Assembly: GCF_014642175.1 (NCBI RefSeq)
Contig: NZ_BMIL01000006.1
Location: forward strand, 246,207 to 310,206
Reading direction: 5' to 3'
Source of the DNA: Pedobacter quisquiliarum
GTDB lineage: Bacteria; Bacteroidota; Bacteroidia; Sphingobacteriales; Sphingobacteriaceae
DNA: 64,000 nucleotides
Both the position numbers and the translations under genes were made by a program. A model generated the notes under the pieces. The model did no database searches, was not told the origin of the DNA, and saw only the letters and a list, made by a program, of their open reading frames with translations. The first letter of the stretch is position 1. Each line of letters starts with the position of its first letter. Of the stretch, positions 18,686-28,013 are shown one piece after another.

Positions 18686-19485
18686 CTTAATCTAACCAGT
18701 TGCGTAAGCAACTCTTCCAACCGATCTAAGTGGAGCATGTTGGCTCCATCTGATTTTGCACAAGCAGGATCAGGATGTGTTTCAATGAAAAGACCATCGG
18801 CCCCTACCGCTATCGCAGCTTTCGCAATTGTCGCAATTAGCTCCGGCTTTCCACCTGTAACGCCTGAACTTTGGTTAGGCTGTTGCAAAGAATGTGTACA
18901 ATCCATCACGACAGGCACACCAAAGGTCTGCATCTCGGGCAAGCCACGATAGTCAACGATTAAATCCTGGTAGCCGAAGGTGTTTCCACGGTCGGTCAGG
19001 ATTACCCGGTTATTCCCTGATTCTACAATCTTTTCCACTGCGAATTTCATGGAACCTGCCGAAAGGAATTGACCTTTTTTCACGTTTACGACTTTGTTTG
19101 TTTTAGCAGCGGCAATCAGCAAATCTGTCTGACGGCATAGGAAGGCCGGAATCTGCAACACATCTACGTAGGCAGCAGCCATAGCAGCTTCTGCACTCTC
19201 GTGGATATCCGTAACGGTTGGTACGTCAAAGGTCTTGCCTACCTTCTCCAGGATTTTCAGTGCTTTTTCATCACCAATTCCGGTGAAGGAACTTCCTTTG
19301 GAGCGATTTGCCTTGCGATAAGAACCTTTAAAAATATAAGGGATTTCCAGCTTGTCGGTAATATTAACGATTCGTTCGGCTATGCGGAGTGCCATCTCTT
19401 CGCTTTCAATGGCACATGGACCAGCCATTAAAAAGAAATTGTTACCAGCTGTATGTTTTAACTTTTCTAATTCGAAATTGATCAT
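18670..19485 (-). CDS. kdsA: 3-deoxy-D-manno-octulosonate-8-phosphate synthase
   Basis: 271 residues. Condenses arabinose-5-phosphate with PEP to make KDO-8-phosphate for lipopolysaccharide. Family features: FFLMAGPCAIESEEMA, FKGSYRKANRSKGSSFTGIG, the DIHE motif, and GLFIETHPDPACAKSDGANML near the end. No Cys replaces the Asn in the KANRSK region, indicating the metal-independent class. kdsD, which supplies its substrate, lies 2.3 kb away on the opposite strand with recQ between them. Confidence 0.96.
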   Translation of the reverse strand: MINFELEKLKHTAGNNFFLMAGPCAIESEEMALRIAERIVNITDKLEIPYIFKGSYRKANRSKGSSFTGIGDEKALKILEKVGKTFDVPTVTDIHESAEAAMAAAYVDVLQIPAFLCRQTDLLIAAAKTNKVVNVKKGQFLSAGSMKFAVEKIVESGNNRVILTDRGNTFGYQDLIVDYRGLPEMQTFGVPVVMDCTHSLQQPNQSSGVTGGKPELIATIAKAAIAVGADGLFIETHPDPACAKSDGANMLHLDRLEELLTQLVRLRKAVI

Positions 19486-19494
19486 GATTATCTA

Positions 19495-21684
19495 TTAGTT
19501 TCCAAGTTCAGACATGAACTTAATGCGCATTAACTGTATTTCCTCACGTGTATAGTCGGTTTCACCAAGATCTTTCAAAGCCGCGTCTATGGAATCATTC
19601 TCGGCAGAGCGGAAGTAATCAAATACCTCATCCTGGCGATCATCGTCCAATACTTCGTCTACGAAATAGTTAAGGTTCAACTTGGTGCCTGAATTTACGA
19701 TTGCTTCTATTTCTTTCAAAATATCATCGTAAGTGATGCCCTTAGCTCTGGCGATATCGTCAAGACCAATCTGACGGTCAACATTCTGAATGATGGAAAC
19801 TTTCAGCTGTGATTTATTTGCCTGCGTCTTAATGATTAGATCTACCGGACGCTCAATATCATTGTCCGCGACATACTTCTTGATCAGCTCTATAAATGGC
19901 GCTCCGAATTTCATGGCTTTTCCATTGCCCACACCGGAAATCTGTTTAAGTTCTTCCATGGATACCGGGTAATGCGTACACATTTCCTCCAGGGATGGAT
20001 CTTGAAAAACTACGAAGGGTGGAACGTTCTTTTGTTTAGCGATCTTCTTTCTAAGATCTTTCAGAAGCTGCAGGAGCTGTGTATCCAGTACATCAGCGCC
20101 TTGTTTCGCGTCATCGTCATCATCACTAGTATCACTCTCAATTGGCTCGCGCAAAATGAATTTGAGGGCGTATGGATTATCAATGAAGTCGTGTCCTGCC
20201 TTAGATAGACTTAGCAGTCCGTAATTATCAATGTCCTTTACGACGAAGTTGTTTAGAAGCGCTTGTCTTGCAAGCGACTTCCAAAGGTTCTCTCCTTCGA
20301 TTTTACCTAAACCAAACTCAGGTAATTTACGGTGTTCGTAAGCAATAGTCTGGGCTGTTTCCATGCCCATAATGATATTCAGGATATGCGTGTCGTCAAA
20401 CTTTTCGCCTGTACGTTTGATAAGCTCCAATAAGCTTTTCAGGTGTTCTTCTGCATCGAAGTACGTTTTAGCTCTTCTGCAGTTATCACACATACCGTTA
20501 CAACCCGCTTCGTTGAAGTTTTCTCCGAAGTAGTGCAGAATTTGTTTTCTCCGACATACCCCCGACTCTGCATAGTCGATTACTTCTTTTAAGATTTGCG
20601 TACCGATTTCCCGTTCTGAAACCGGCTTGTCTTTCATAAACTTAGCAAGTTTATCAATATCTTTTTGTGCGTAGAAGGCGATACAGACACCCTCTCCACC
20701 ATCACGGCCGGCACGACCAGTTTCCTGGTAGTAACCTTCCATACTCTTTGGAATGTCATGGTGAATCACAAAGCGAACGTCTGGTTTGTCGATCCCCATA
20801 CCAAAGGCGATGGTTGCAACAATAACCTCTACATCCTCCATGAGGAATTTGTCCTGAGTGTCTGCCCGAACCTTAGGTTCCAGACCTGCATGATATGGAA
20901 GTGCTTTAATGCCGTTCAGGTTTAGTGCTTCTGCCACCTCTTCTACCTTTTTGCGGCTAAGGCAGTAGATGATTCCCGATTTACCAGTATTCTGCTTTAT
21001 GTATCTGATGATTTCTTTGATGACATCACGCTTGGGGCGGATTTCATAAAATAGATTTGGGCGGTTAAAGGACGATTTAAACAAGGTTGCATCGCCCATT
21101 TGAAGGTTCTTGATGATATCAAGCTGAACCTTTGGGGTTGCTGTAGCCGTTAATGCAATGATTGGAATATCCGATCCAAGTCCTGCAATGACCTGACGAA
21201 TCTTTCGGTACTCCGGGCGGAAATCATGGCCCCACTCTGAGATACAATGTGCTTCATCAACTGCGACAAAAGAGATTTTAATAAGCTTCAGAAACTCTAC
21301 ATTGTCGGCCTTTGACAAAGACTCTGGTGCAACATAAAGAAGCTTGGTTTTTCCATTAAGCAGATCGCTTTTTACCTGGGTTATTTCTGATTTGTTTAAT
21401 GAAGAATTTAAAAAATGGGCGATACTGTCGCTTCCGCCGAAGGCACGAAGCTGATCTACCTGATTTTTCATTAAAGCTATAAGGGGTGAAATTACGATGG
21501 CGGTACCTTCACTCATAAGTGCAGGCAGCTGGTAGCATATTGATTTGCCCCCACCAGTAGGCATTATTACAAAGGTATTCTTCCGCTCTAGAACATTGGT
21601 AATGATCGGCTCCTGATCACCTTTAAAATTATTGAAACCAAAAAAGGTTTGCAAGTTGTCAAACAACGACTTTTTCACATCCAT
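19495..21684 (-). CDS. recQ: ATP-dependent DNA helicase RecQ
   Basis: 729 residues. SF2 helicase motifs in order: MPTGGGKSICYQLPAL (I), VDEAHCISEWGHDFRPEY (II), ALTATA (III), the C-terminal lobe with FGMGIDKPDVRFVIHHDIPKS and QETGRAGRDG (VI). The zinc-binding RQC region has CRRKQILHYFGE ... CNGMCDNC, and an HRDC domain follows at about 520-610. The last 110 residues form an extra winged-helix-like tail usual for Bacteroidota RecQ. Acts in recombination and fork repair. It is 9 nt upstream of kdsA on the same strand. Confidence 0.96.
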   Translation of the reverse strand: MDVKKSLFDNLQTFFGFNNFKGDQEPIITNVLERKNTFVIMPTGGGKSICYQLPALMSEGTAIVISPLIALMKNQVDQLRAFGGSDSIAHFLNSSLNKSEITQVKSDLLNGKTKLLYVAPESLSKADNVEFLKLIKISFVAVDEAHCISEWGHDFRPEYRKIRQVIAGLGSDIPIIALTATATPKVQLDIIKNLQMGDATLFKSSFNRPNLFYEIRPKRDVIKEIIRYIKQNTGKSGIIYCLSRKKVEEVAEALNLNGIKALPYHAGLEPKVRADTQDKFLMEDVEVIVATIAFGMGIDKPDVRFVIHHDIPKSMEGYYQETGRAGRDGGEGVCIAFYAQKDIDKLAKFMKDKPVSEREIGTQILKEVIDYAESGVCRRKQILHYFGENFNEAGCNGMCDNCRRAKTYFDAEEHLKSLLELIKRTGEKFDDTHILNIIMGMETAQTIAYEHRKLPEFGLGKIEGENLWKSLARQALLNNFVVKDIDNYGLLSLSKAGHDFIDNPYALKFILREPIESDTSDDDDDAKQGADVLDTQLLQLLKDLRKKIAKQKNVPPFVVFQDPSLEEMCTHYPVSMEELKQISGVGNGKAMKFGAPFIELIKKYVADNDIERPVDLIIKTQANKSQLKVSIIQNVDRQIGLDDIARAKGITYDDILKEIEAIVNSGTKLNLNYFVDEVLDDDRQDEVFDYFRSAENDSIDAALKDLGETDYTREEIQLMRIKFMSELGN

Positions 21685-21727
21685 CCGTGTATAAAATATT
21701 CAGTGCTATATTTCATTCAAAATAACA

Positions 21728-21735
21728 TAATTTTG
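21728..21735 (+). promoter_or_regulatory. -7 promoter box (TAATTTTG) of kdsD-manC
   Basis: Exact TAnnTTTG match, 15 nt before the TTG start at 21751. Confidence 0.6.
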
Positions 21736-21750
21736 CACGGATAAAAGCAT

Positions 21751-22737
21751 TTGGACCCTAATAAATTCTCCTTGAAAAGTAAAAAATCAACTTACGAAAC
21801 GGCCATAAACACATTGCAATTAGAGGCTCAGGCTATCCTAAACCTCATTCCAAATGTTAATGAGGATTTCATAAAAGTTGTAGAAACGATTGCTGAAAGT
21901 AAGGGTCGGGTTGTACTTACTGGTATAGGAAAAAGTGCGATAATTGCGCAAAAAATTGTCGCAACCTTTAACTCTACAGGAACCCCTTCCATATTCATGC
22001 ATGCCGGCGACGCCGTTCATGGAGACCTTGGCATGATACAGCATGATGATATTGTGATCTGTATTTCAAAGAGCGGTAATACGCCGGAGATCAAGGTCTT
22101 GGCACCCCTCCTAAAACAATCTGGCAATCTGCTTATCGGGATGGTTGGGCAACTGAATTCTGATTTGGCAAGCCTGGCAGACTTGATCTTGAATACGAGT
22201 GTTGAGAAGGAAGCATGCCCCCATAATCTTGCGCCGACAACCAGTACAACCGCACAGTTAGCCATGGGCGACGCCCTTGCGATGTGTTTGCTGGAAACCA
22301 GGAACTTTAATGAAGACGATTTCGCCCGATACCATCCAGGTGGCGCCTTGGGTAAGCGTTTATACCTTAAAGTTTCGGAGCTTGCGTTGAAAAACAAGAA
22401 ACCGGAGATTCAGGCGGATGCGGCAGTAAAAGATGTAATTCTGGAGATTAGTCAAAATCGTCTCGGCGCCGCTGTAATTTTGGAAGGCTCGAATGTTCTT
22501 GGTATCATTACAGATGGGGACATCCGAAGGATGTTGGAAAAACACACGAATTTGCTTAATATTAGTGCCAGGGATATTATGACTGTCAATCCAAAACAAG
22601 TAGATAAGAATATGCTCGCCTTCGATGCGCTGCAGATCATGAAAGATAATAGTATTACCCAGCTACTTGTGATGGACAATGAAAAGTACTTTGGGATTAT
22701 ACATTTGCACGACCTTCTTCACGAAGGAATAATTTAA
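21751..22737 (+). CDS. kdsD: Arabinose-5-phosphate isomerase (KpsF/GutQ family)
   Basis: 328 residues from a TTG start; no in-frame ATG occurs before the conserved SIS domain, and the -7 box lies 15 nt upstream. The N-terminal SIS domain (VVLTGIGKSAIIAQK, FMHAGDAVHGDLGM, CISKSGNTPEI) is followed by a pair of CBS domains (RLGAAVILEG ... GIITDGDIRRML; MTVNPKQV ... SITQLLVMD). It converts ribulose-5-phosphate to arabinose-5-phosphate, the substrate of KdsA. manC follows 21 nt downstream, so this unit serves LPS sugar supply. Confidence 0.94.
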   Translation: MDPNKFSLKSKKSTYETAINTLQLEAQAILNLIPNVNEDFIKVVETIAESKGRVVLTGIGKSAIIAQKIVATFNSTGTPSIFMHAGDAVHGDLGMIQHDDIVICISKSGNTPEIKVLAPLLKQSGNLLIGMVGQLNSDLASLADLILNTSVEKEACPHNLAPTTSTTAQLAMGDALAMCLLETRNFNEDDFARYHPGGALGKRLYLKVSELALKNKKPEIQADAAVKDVILEISQNRLGAAVILEGSNVLGIITDGDIRRMLEKHTNLLNISARDIMTVNPKQVDKNMLAFDALQIMKDNSITQLLVMDNEKYFGIIHLHDLLHEGII

Positions 22738-22758
22738 TAACGCTCTTACGATTCAACT

Positions 22759-23850
22759 ATGAACAAAAACAACTATGCACTGATTATGGCCGGTGGTGTG
22801 GGCAGTCGATTCTGGCCGGTGAGCCGCACTGAATTTCCAAAGCAGTTCATTGACTTCTTCGGCGTCGGGAAAACTTTAATACAAAGCACCTACGACCGGT
22901 TTCTGGATATCTGCCCAGCAGAAAACATCTTCATCGTTACCAACGAACAATATGTAACGCTGATCAAAGAACAATTGCCAGCCATTAGTGATAACCAAAT
23001 TCTGGCAGAGCCCATAATGCGAAATACGGCACCTTGTATTGCATATGGTTCTATGAAAATTGCTGAGCTTAATCCGGATGCGATCATTGTTGTTGCGCCC
23101 TCTGATCATACCATTGCCAATCAGCCAGCATTTAAAACAGCTATTGAGCAGTCGCTGACTGCGGCAGCTGCAACTGATTCCTTAATTACACTTGGTATCA
23201 AACCCAGCCGCCCTGATACTGGGTATGGCTATATCCAGTACACAGAAAACACCCTGGCGAGTGATGAGCAGATTCATAAGGTTAAGTTGTTTACGGAGAA
23301 ACCAAACATAGAGCTTGCGCGAACTTTTATACAGAGCGGAGACTTTTTATGGAATGCCGGTATTTTCATCTGGTCTGCTAGATCTATTAATAATGCATTT
23401 AAGAAGCATTTGCCAGATATGCATGAAATATTTCAGCTCGGCGCGCAGACCTATAACACGGACATGGAAAAGCCTTTTATTTCCAATGCTTATCTGCAAT
23501 GCACCAACATCTCTATTGATTTTGGTATTATGGAGAAAGCAGAAAACGTGTATGTGCTGCCTGCAGACTTTGGCTGGTCTGATCTGGGAACCTGGTCGTC
23601 AATTTACGACATGGCTGATAAGGATTATGTCGGTAATGCAGTTATACCCTCGGATCAGGTCATGATGTTTGATTCGTCAAACTGCATGGTGAACATGCCA
23701 AAGGAGAAGCTGGTTATCTTACAAGGTCTTCATGATTTCATCGTCGTAGAATCTAATGATATATTGCTCATCTGTCCGAGGACAGAAGAAGAGCGCGTAA
23801 AGCAGATTGTAGCTGATGTAAAAGGTAAGTTTGGAGCGAAATTCATCTAA
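22759..23850 (+). CDS. manC: Mannose-1-phosphate guanylyltransferase
   Basis: 363 residues. Makes GDP-mannose from mannose-1-phosphate and GTP, feeding fucose, rhamnose or mannose residues of surface glycans. The nucleotidyltransferase signature MAGGVGSRFWPVSRTEFPKQF opens the protein; VAPSDHTI, LFTEKPN and FGWSDLGTWSS follow. It lacks the C-terminal isomerase (cupin) domain of the bifunctional ManC/AlgA form, so is the short type. A strong terminator follows. Confidence 0.95.
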   Translation: MNKNNYALIMAGGVGSRFWPVSRTEFPKQFIDFFGVGKTLIQSTYDRFLDICPAENIFIVTNEQYVTLIKEQLPAISDNQILAEPIMRNTAPCIAYGSMKIAELNPDAIIVVAPSDHTIANQPAFKTAIEQSLTAAAATDSLITLGIKPSRPDTGYGYIQYTENTLASDEQIHKVKLFTEKPNIELARTFIQSGDFLWNAGIFIWSARSINNAFKKHLPDMHEIFQLGAQTYNTDMEKPFISNAYLQCTNISIDFGIMEKAENVYVLPADFGWSDLGTWSSIYDMADKDYVGNAVIPSDQVMMFDSSNCMVNMPKEKLVILQGLHDFIVVESNDILLICPRTEEERVKQIVADVKGKFGAKFI

Positions 23851-23866
23851 GCATAAGCATTTTATG

Positions 23867-23907
23867 AGGAAAAAGCCTCTGTCGAATATCGGCAGAGGCT
23901 TTTTCCT
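23867..23907. terminator. Terminator between manC and rlmB
   Basis: 15-bp perfect stem AGGAAAAAGCCTCTG with its complement (23867-23881/23893-23907), loop of 11 nt, T-run on both strands; serves convergent manC and rlmB. Confidence 0.9.
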
Positions 23908-23925
23908 TATAATGTTTTAATATGA

Positions 23926-24705
23926 CTAGATGGTGGTGTTTGTACTACGTTGGCGGATGGCTTCATAAAGAATTACGCCAGTAGACACAGAGACATTTAG
24001 CGAGCCAATTTCACCGAACATCGGAATTTTTGCAAGGTGATTTGCCATGCGCATGATATCATTTGAGATGCCTTCATCCTCTGCCCCCATGACGATTGCT
24101 GTGGGTACAGTATAGTCGGGCACATAAATCAGGTCGCTGGTTTTCTCCGTACAGGCAACAATTTGCAATCCGCATTCTTGTAGGAATAATGCTGTTTTAT
24201 GTAAGTTGGCGTGTCTGCAAACAGGAATGGTAAACAATGCTCCAGCGGAGGTCTTTATGGCGTCGGCATTGATTTGAGCAGAGTTCTTGGTTGGAACGAC
24301 AATGGCATGAACACCGGTACAAGCTGCGGTTCTGGCAATGGCGCCCATATTTCTTACATCAGTAATGCCATCCAAAATCAATATTAAAGGTGTTTCCCCT
24401 TTTTCGTAGATTGCAGGAATGATGTCCTCAATTTTCTGAAAGGTAATGGAAGAAATTACAGCAATCACCCCCTGGTGATTCTTCTGCGTCATCCGGTTCA
24501 GCTTTTCTACAGGAACGTTATGCACGGGAACATCCAGGTTTTTCAGATGACCTTTAAGTTCGACAATCAGCTCGCCATTCAAGCTTCGCTGCAGGTATAT
24601 ACTTTCAATATCCCGACCGGCCTTTATTGCTTCTATAACAGCACGTATACCGAATATAAACTCATTATTTTCTTTAGGTCTTGACACCCTTTTGAACTGC
24701 TCCAT
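23926..24705 (-). CDS. rlmB: 23S rRNA (guanosine-2'-O-)-methyltransferase, RlmB/TrmH family
   Basis: 259 residues. SpoU-type SAM-dependent enzyme methylating the ribose of a 23S rRNA guanosine. An N-terminal substrate-binding domain (FIFGIRAVIEAIKAGRDIESIYL) is followed by the knotted catalytic domain with motif 1 ILDGITDVRNMGAIARTA, motif 2 IVMGAEDEGIS and motif 3 IPMFGEIGSLNVSVSTGVILYEA. The 2251 position is inferred from best resemblance to RlmB; other TrmH-family sites cannot be excluded. Promoter TAGTTTTG at 24723-24730. Confidence 0.9.
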   Translation of the reverse strand: MEQFKRVSRPKENNEFIFGIRAVIEAIKAGRDIESIYLQRSLNGELIVELKGHLKNLDVPVHNVPVEKLNRMTQKNHQGVIAVISSITFQKIEDIIPAIYEKGETPLILILDGITDVRNMGAIARTAACTGVHAIVVPTKNSAQINADAIKTSAGALFTIPVCRHANLHKTALFLQECGLQIVACTEKTSDLIYVPDYTVPTAIVMGAEDEGISNDIMRMANHLAKIPMFGEIGSLNVSVSTGVILYEAIRQRSTNTTI

Positions 24706-24722
24706 TCTGTAAAAATTATTCG

Positions 24723-24730
24723 CAAAACTA
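24723..24730 (-). promoter_or_regulatory. -7 promoter box of rlmB
   Basis: Reverse strand TAGTTTTG, 17 nt before the ATG at 24705. Confidence 0.55.
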
Positions 24731-24840
24731 AGGTTATTTTTCTGTTTTAAGGATTTATCATGGATTACAGTTCCACGTGCGGCCTTAGTTGGCTGTTATA
24801 TTATGTGCAAAACTAATCCTACAGGTCGGCTTATTTTACA

Positions 24841-24848
24841 TAATTTTG
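24841..24848 (+). promoter_or_regulatory. -7 promoter box (TAATTTTG) of dnaB
   Basis: Exact match, only 4 nt before the ATG at 24853; predicts a leaderless or nearly leaderless dnaB mRNA if that ATG is used. Confidence 0.6.
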
Positions 24849-24852
24849 TACT

Positions 24853-26424
24853 ATGATGATTGATAACGGAAGTCAGGGACAGGAACGGTCTAATTATACC
24901 TCACGCAAGAACAGGTTAACTAGTACTGTTAGTACGATGGGCAAGATTCCACCACAGGCGATAGATCTTGAAGAGGCTGTTTTAGGTGCCTTAATGCTGG
25001 AGAAAGATGCGCTTTCCACAGTTATAGATATTCTTAAGCCGGAGGTATTTTATCAGGAATCACATAAAAAGATATTTGAGGCCATCCAACTTCTTTTCCA
25101 AAAATCAAAGCCTGTAGATATTCTTACCGTTACTTCGGAATTGAGAACACTGGGCCTACTGGAAATGGTTGGTGGTGCTTATTACATAACAAACCTCACC
25201 AATCGGGTTGCTTCAGCGGCTAACATTGAGTACCACGCCCGTATCATTTCGCAGAAGTACATTCAGCGTGAACTCATCAGAATTTCCTCAGAAATCATTC
25301 AGAACGCTTATGAAGATACAACGGATATCTTCGACCTTTTGGATCATGCGGAGAAGAACCTCTTCGATATTGCACAGAACAATCTTCGACGCGATACGCA
25401 GAAGATGGATGAGATCATAAAACAATCCCTGGCCACCTTAGAAGAGCTCCGTACGAAAACGGACGGCCTTACGGGTGTACCTTCCGGCTTTACTGCACTT
25501 GACCGGATTACTGGTGGATGGCAGAAGTCTGATTTAGTGATCATTGCGGCACGTCCCGCTATGGGTAAAACGGCATTTGTATTAAGTTGTGCAAGGAATG
25601 CTGCTGTAGATTTCAAAAAACCAGTTGTTGTTTTCTCTTTAGAGATGTCGTCCGTTCAGCTCGTAAATCGTTTGATATCTGGTGAAACAGAGATTGAGCA
25701 GGAAAAAATCAGAAAAGGGAATCTTGCGGACTGGGAATGGCAACAACTACATAGTAAGATCGGGACGTTAACGGAAGCGCCACTGCTGATTGATGATACC
25801 CCTGCCCTGAATATTTTTGAGTTTAGAGCGAAGTGTAGAAGACTAAAGTCGCAGTACGACATTCAGATGGTCATTATCGATTACTTGCAGTTGATGCATG
25901 GTAAAGGTGAAGGCGGCGGAGGAAATCGTGAGCAAGAGATTGGTAGTATTTCCAGGGCATTGAAGTCAGTAGCGAAAGAACTTGACGTGCCAGTACTGGC
26001 CCTTTCACAGTTGAGTCGTGCGGTTGAAAACAGACCGGGGCAAAATGGTAAACGTCCTTTACTCTCCGACTTGAGGGAATCCGGCTCTATTGAGCAAGAT
26101 GCGGATATGGTACTGTTTCTTTACAGACCAGAATATTACGGTATAACCGAAGATGAACAAGGCAGATCGCAGGCGGGAGTTGGTGAAGTTATTATTGCTA
26201 AGCACCGTAATGGTGAAACGGGCATTGTTCCACTTCGCTTCGTTGGTAAATACGTGAAATTTCAGGATCTCGAAGAAGACTTCGCGCCTCAGAATTCATT
26301 TTCAATGGATAGCCCGGGAGCAGGACTTGCACCTTCCCCGGATTTTGACAGGTCTTCTTTTGGCAACGTCATCATCAAGCCATCCAGAATGGATGATATG
26401 CATGATGAAGACGCACCATTCTAA
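24853..26424 (+). CDS. dnaB: Replicative DNA helicase DnaB
   Basis: 523 residues. Hexameric helicase of the replication fork. An extended N-terminus of about 30 residues precedes the DnaB N domain (PPQAIDLEEAVLGALMLEKDAL). The RecA-like C domain has Walker A ARPAMGKTAFVLSCARN, DYLQLMHG (Walker B) and LSQLSRAVENRPGQNGKRPLLSDLRESGSIEQDADMV. No intein is present. The stop codon overlaps that of the convergent chrA by 3-4 nt. ATGs at 24853 and 24856, and one at residue 29, are alternative starts. Confidence 0.97.
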   Translation: MMIDNGSQGQERSNYTSRKNRLTSTVSTMGKIPPQAIDLEEAVLGALMLEKDALSTVIDILKPEVFYQESHKKIFEAIQLLFQKSKPVDILTVTSELRTLGLLEMVGGAYYITNLTNRVASAANIEYHARIISQKYIQRELIRISSEIIQNAYEDTTDIFDLLDHAEKNLFDIAQNNLRRDTQKMDEIIKQSLATLEELRTKTDGLTGVPSGFTALDRITGGWQKSDLVIIAARPAMGKTAFVLSCARNAAVDFKKPVVVFSLEMSSVQLVNRLISGETEIEQEKIRKGNLADWEWQQLHSKIGTLTEAPLLIDDTPALNIFEFRAKCRRLKSQYDIQMVIIDYLQLMHGKGEGGGGNREQEIGSISRALKSVAKELDVPVLALSQLSRAVENRPGQNGKRPLLSDLRESGSIEQDADMVLFLYRPEYYGITEDEQGRSQAGVGEVIIAKHRNGETGIVPLRFVGKYVKFQDLEEDFAPQNSFSMDSPGAGLAPSPDFDRSSFGNVIIKPSRMDDMHDEDAPF

Positions 26425-27626
26425 AGAAAATACCCTAAAGCGATACCTGCAATAATAAGGATGGGTGCGCTTACGCGCGTGAAGTTTAATATGCCGAAAG
26501 TGATAACCATGATCACAATGGACAACAAATCCAGCCCGATTGGTTTTACAAGAAGCATAAAGGCTGCTATTATGAAGCCTACGCTCACAGCATTAACACC
26601 TGACAGCGAGTATTTTATACGGTTTACCTTCTTCAGATCATCCCAAAAGGGCACAATGAACAGCACCAGAATAACGCCAGGCAAGTTGATCCCAAGTACG
26701 CCAATAAGGCCGCCCAAGAATTGCCCGTAAACACCATAGCCAAAGTTCTTCATGCTTATGGCAGAGAGATAGCTGGTAAAGGAAAAGGTTGGGCCTGGAA
26801 GCGCTTGTTGTAGCGCAAATCCGGAAATAAACTCAGAGGCATTTAGGTAATGCTTCATTTGCACGAACTCCGTGAACATAAGCGGCACCAGGACCTGTCC
26901 GCCACCAAAAATGAAGATCCCATTTCGGTAGAAGTTTTCAAATAAACGGATCGGTAAGCTGAATGGCGATGTGGTATTTATGATGGCGCCAAGTAGCGCG
27001 AGAAAAAGCAGCACACCGAAATAGTAGATGAGTTTATTACGGTTGATGTTCGAGAACAATCCCATCCGCAATTCGTTCTCTTCCCTGGGCGTATCGATGG
27101 ATGAAGATATAATGCCGCCAATAAGAATCGCGATTGGGAACACATATGCGTTTCTAAGTACAAGCGTAGCGACTACAGCGGATCCCGCAAGGAAAAACGA
27201 TAGTTGTGAGCGCAACACCTTTTTCCCCAGATTATAGGCGCCGTAGGCAACAATCCCTAGCGCTACAGGCTCGATGTACCGCATGATGTCAGTAAATTGA
27301 TGCTTATGATCTAAACGCCCATAGCTTATGGCGGCGAAAGTCATGATTGCTGCAGATGGCAAAATCCAGATCAGGAACGTAATAAGGGATAGCCCTAGCC
27401 CGCCTACTTTATATGCTAGACCGACGAGGGTTTGGGTGGAGGCTGGTCCGGGAAGCACTTGAGCCAAGGCATTTAATTCCAGTAAATCCTCCTCAGATAT
27501 GTATTTGGTATCCTTAACGAAATACTTTAGTAAAAGAGACATATGTGCCTGAGCACCACCGAAAGCCGTAAAAGTAAAGAAGAGTACCTGTCTCAGGAAT
27601 AACAGTCTTTTAGCTGCAAACATCAT
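26421..27626 (-). CDS. chrA: Chromate transporter, two-domain ChrA
   Basis: 401 residues, membrane protein with two tandem CHR domains. The first half begins FLRQVLFFTFTAFGGAQAHMSLL with LPGPASTQTLVGLAYKVGG; the second repeats FYRNGIFIFGGGQVLVPLMF with LQQALPGPTFSFTSYL. The long two-domain form is the usual chromate-ion efflux class (CHR superfamily). Chromate is inferred from family; other anions are possible. The 27632 TPR gene lies 5 nt upstream on the same strand and may be co-transcribed. Confidence 0.92.
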   Translation of the reverse strand: MMFAAKRLLFLRQVLFFTFTAFGGAQAHMSLLLKYFVKDTKYISEEDLLELNALAQVLPGPASTQTLVGLAYKVGGLGLSLITFLIWILPSAAIMTFAAISYGRLDHKHQFTDIMRYIEPVALGIVAYGAYNLGKKVLRSQLSFFLAGSAVVATLVLRNAYVFPIAILIGGIISSSIDTPREENELRMGLFSNINRNKLIYYFGVLLFLALLGAIINTTSPFSLPIRLFENFYRNGIFIFGGGQVLVPLMFTEFVQMKHYLNASEFISGFALQQALPGPTFSFTSYLSAISMKNFGYGVYGQFLGGLIGVLGINLPGVILVLFIVPFWDDLKKVNRIKYSLSGVNAVSVGFIIAAFMLLVKPIGLDLLSIVIMVITFGILNFTRVSAPILIIAGIALGYFL

Positions 27627-27631
27627 ATGGA

Positions 27632-27967
27632 TTAGTCATCTTCATAATCCATACCCATTGCGGCATTGAGCGCGCCTTGAAGCTCAGCATAAGCATGGTT
27701 ATCATGCTTATTTCTTGCAGCATTGAGGCCTAAGCGATAGATCTCAACCGCCCGATTTTTGTCGCCAGTTTTCTCTAGTAATTTGCCCAGATGATAGTAG
27801 GTTCCCACGTATTCAGGACTGTTATCAACCAACAGGTTGTAGTAATGAAATGCTTGTTCATAGTCCCCGGAGGTATTGTATTCGGTGGCCAGTGCATATA
27901 AAATAAACGGATCAGTGGGATCAGCTTTTAAAAATTCCAATAACTTGTTTAATCGGGTAGTTTGCAT
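27632..27967 (-). CDS. Small tetratricopeptide-repeat protein
   Basis: 111 residues made almost wholly of TPR helices: PTDPFILYALATEYNTSGDYEQAFHYYNLLVD, then EYVGTYYHLGKLLEKTGDKNRAVEIYRLGL. TPR proteins are interaction scaffolds and give no partner from sequence alone. Lies immediately upstream of chrA (5 nt) and divergent from etfB. Confidence 0.82.
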   Translation of the reverse strand: MQTTRLNKLLEFLKADPTDPFILYALATEYNTSGDYEQAFHYYNLLVDNSPEYVGTYYHLGKLLEKTGDKNRAVEIYRLGLNAARNKHDNHAYAELQGALNAAMGMDYEDD

Positions 27968-27989
27968 TTTTAATCCTTGCTTTTTTAAT

Positions 27990-27997
27990 TAGATTTG
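27990..27997 (+). promoter_or_regulatory. -7 promoter box (TAGATTTG) of etfBA
   Basis: Exact TAnnTTTG match 16 nt before the etfB ATG. A TTTG lies upstream at 27961-27964 but at wider than usual spacing. Confidence 0.55.
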
Positions 27998-28013
27998 CAA
28001 AAAGACTTTTTTT

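Noticed and set aside
25344..25616. Long minus-strand reading frames inside dnaB, lepA and the megasynthases
   Set aside because: Low-complexity shadows (Ser/Arg-rich) of strongly supported genes.
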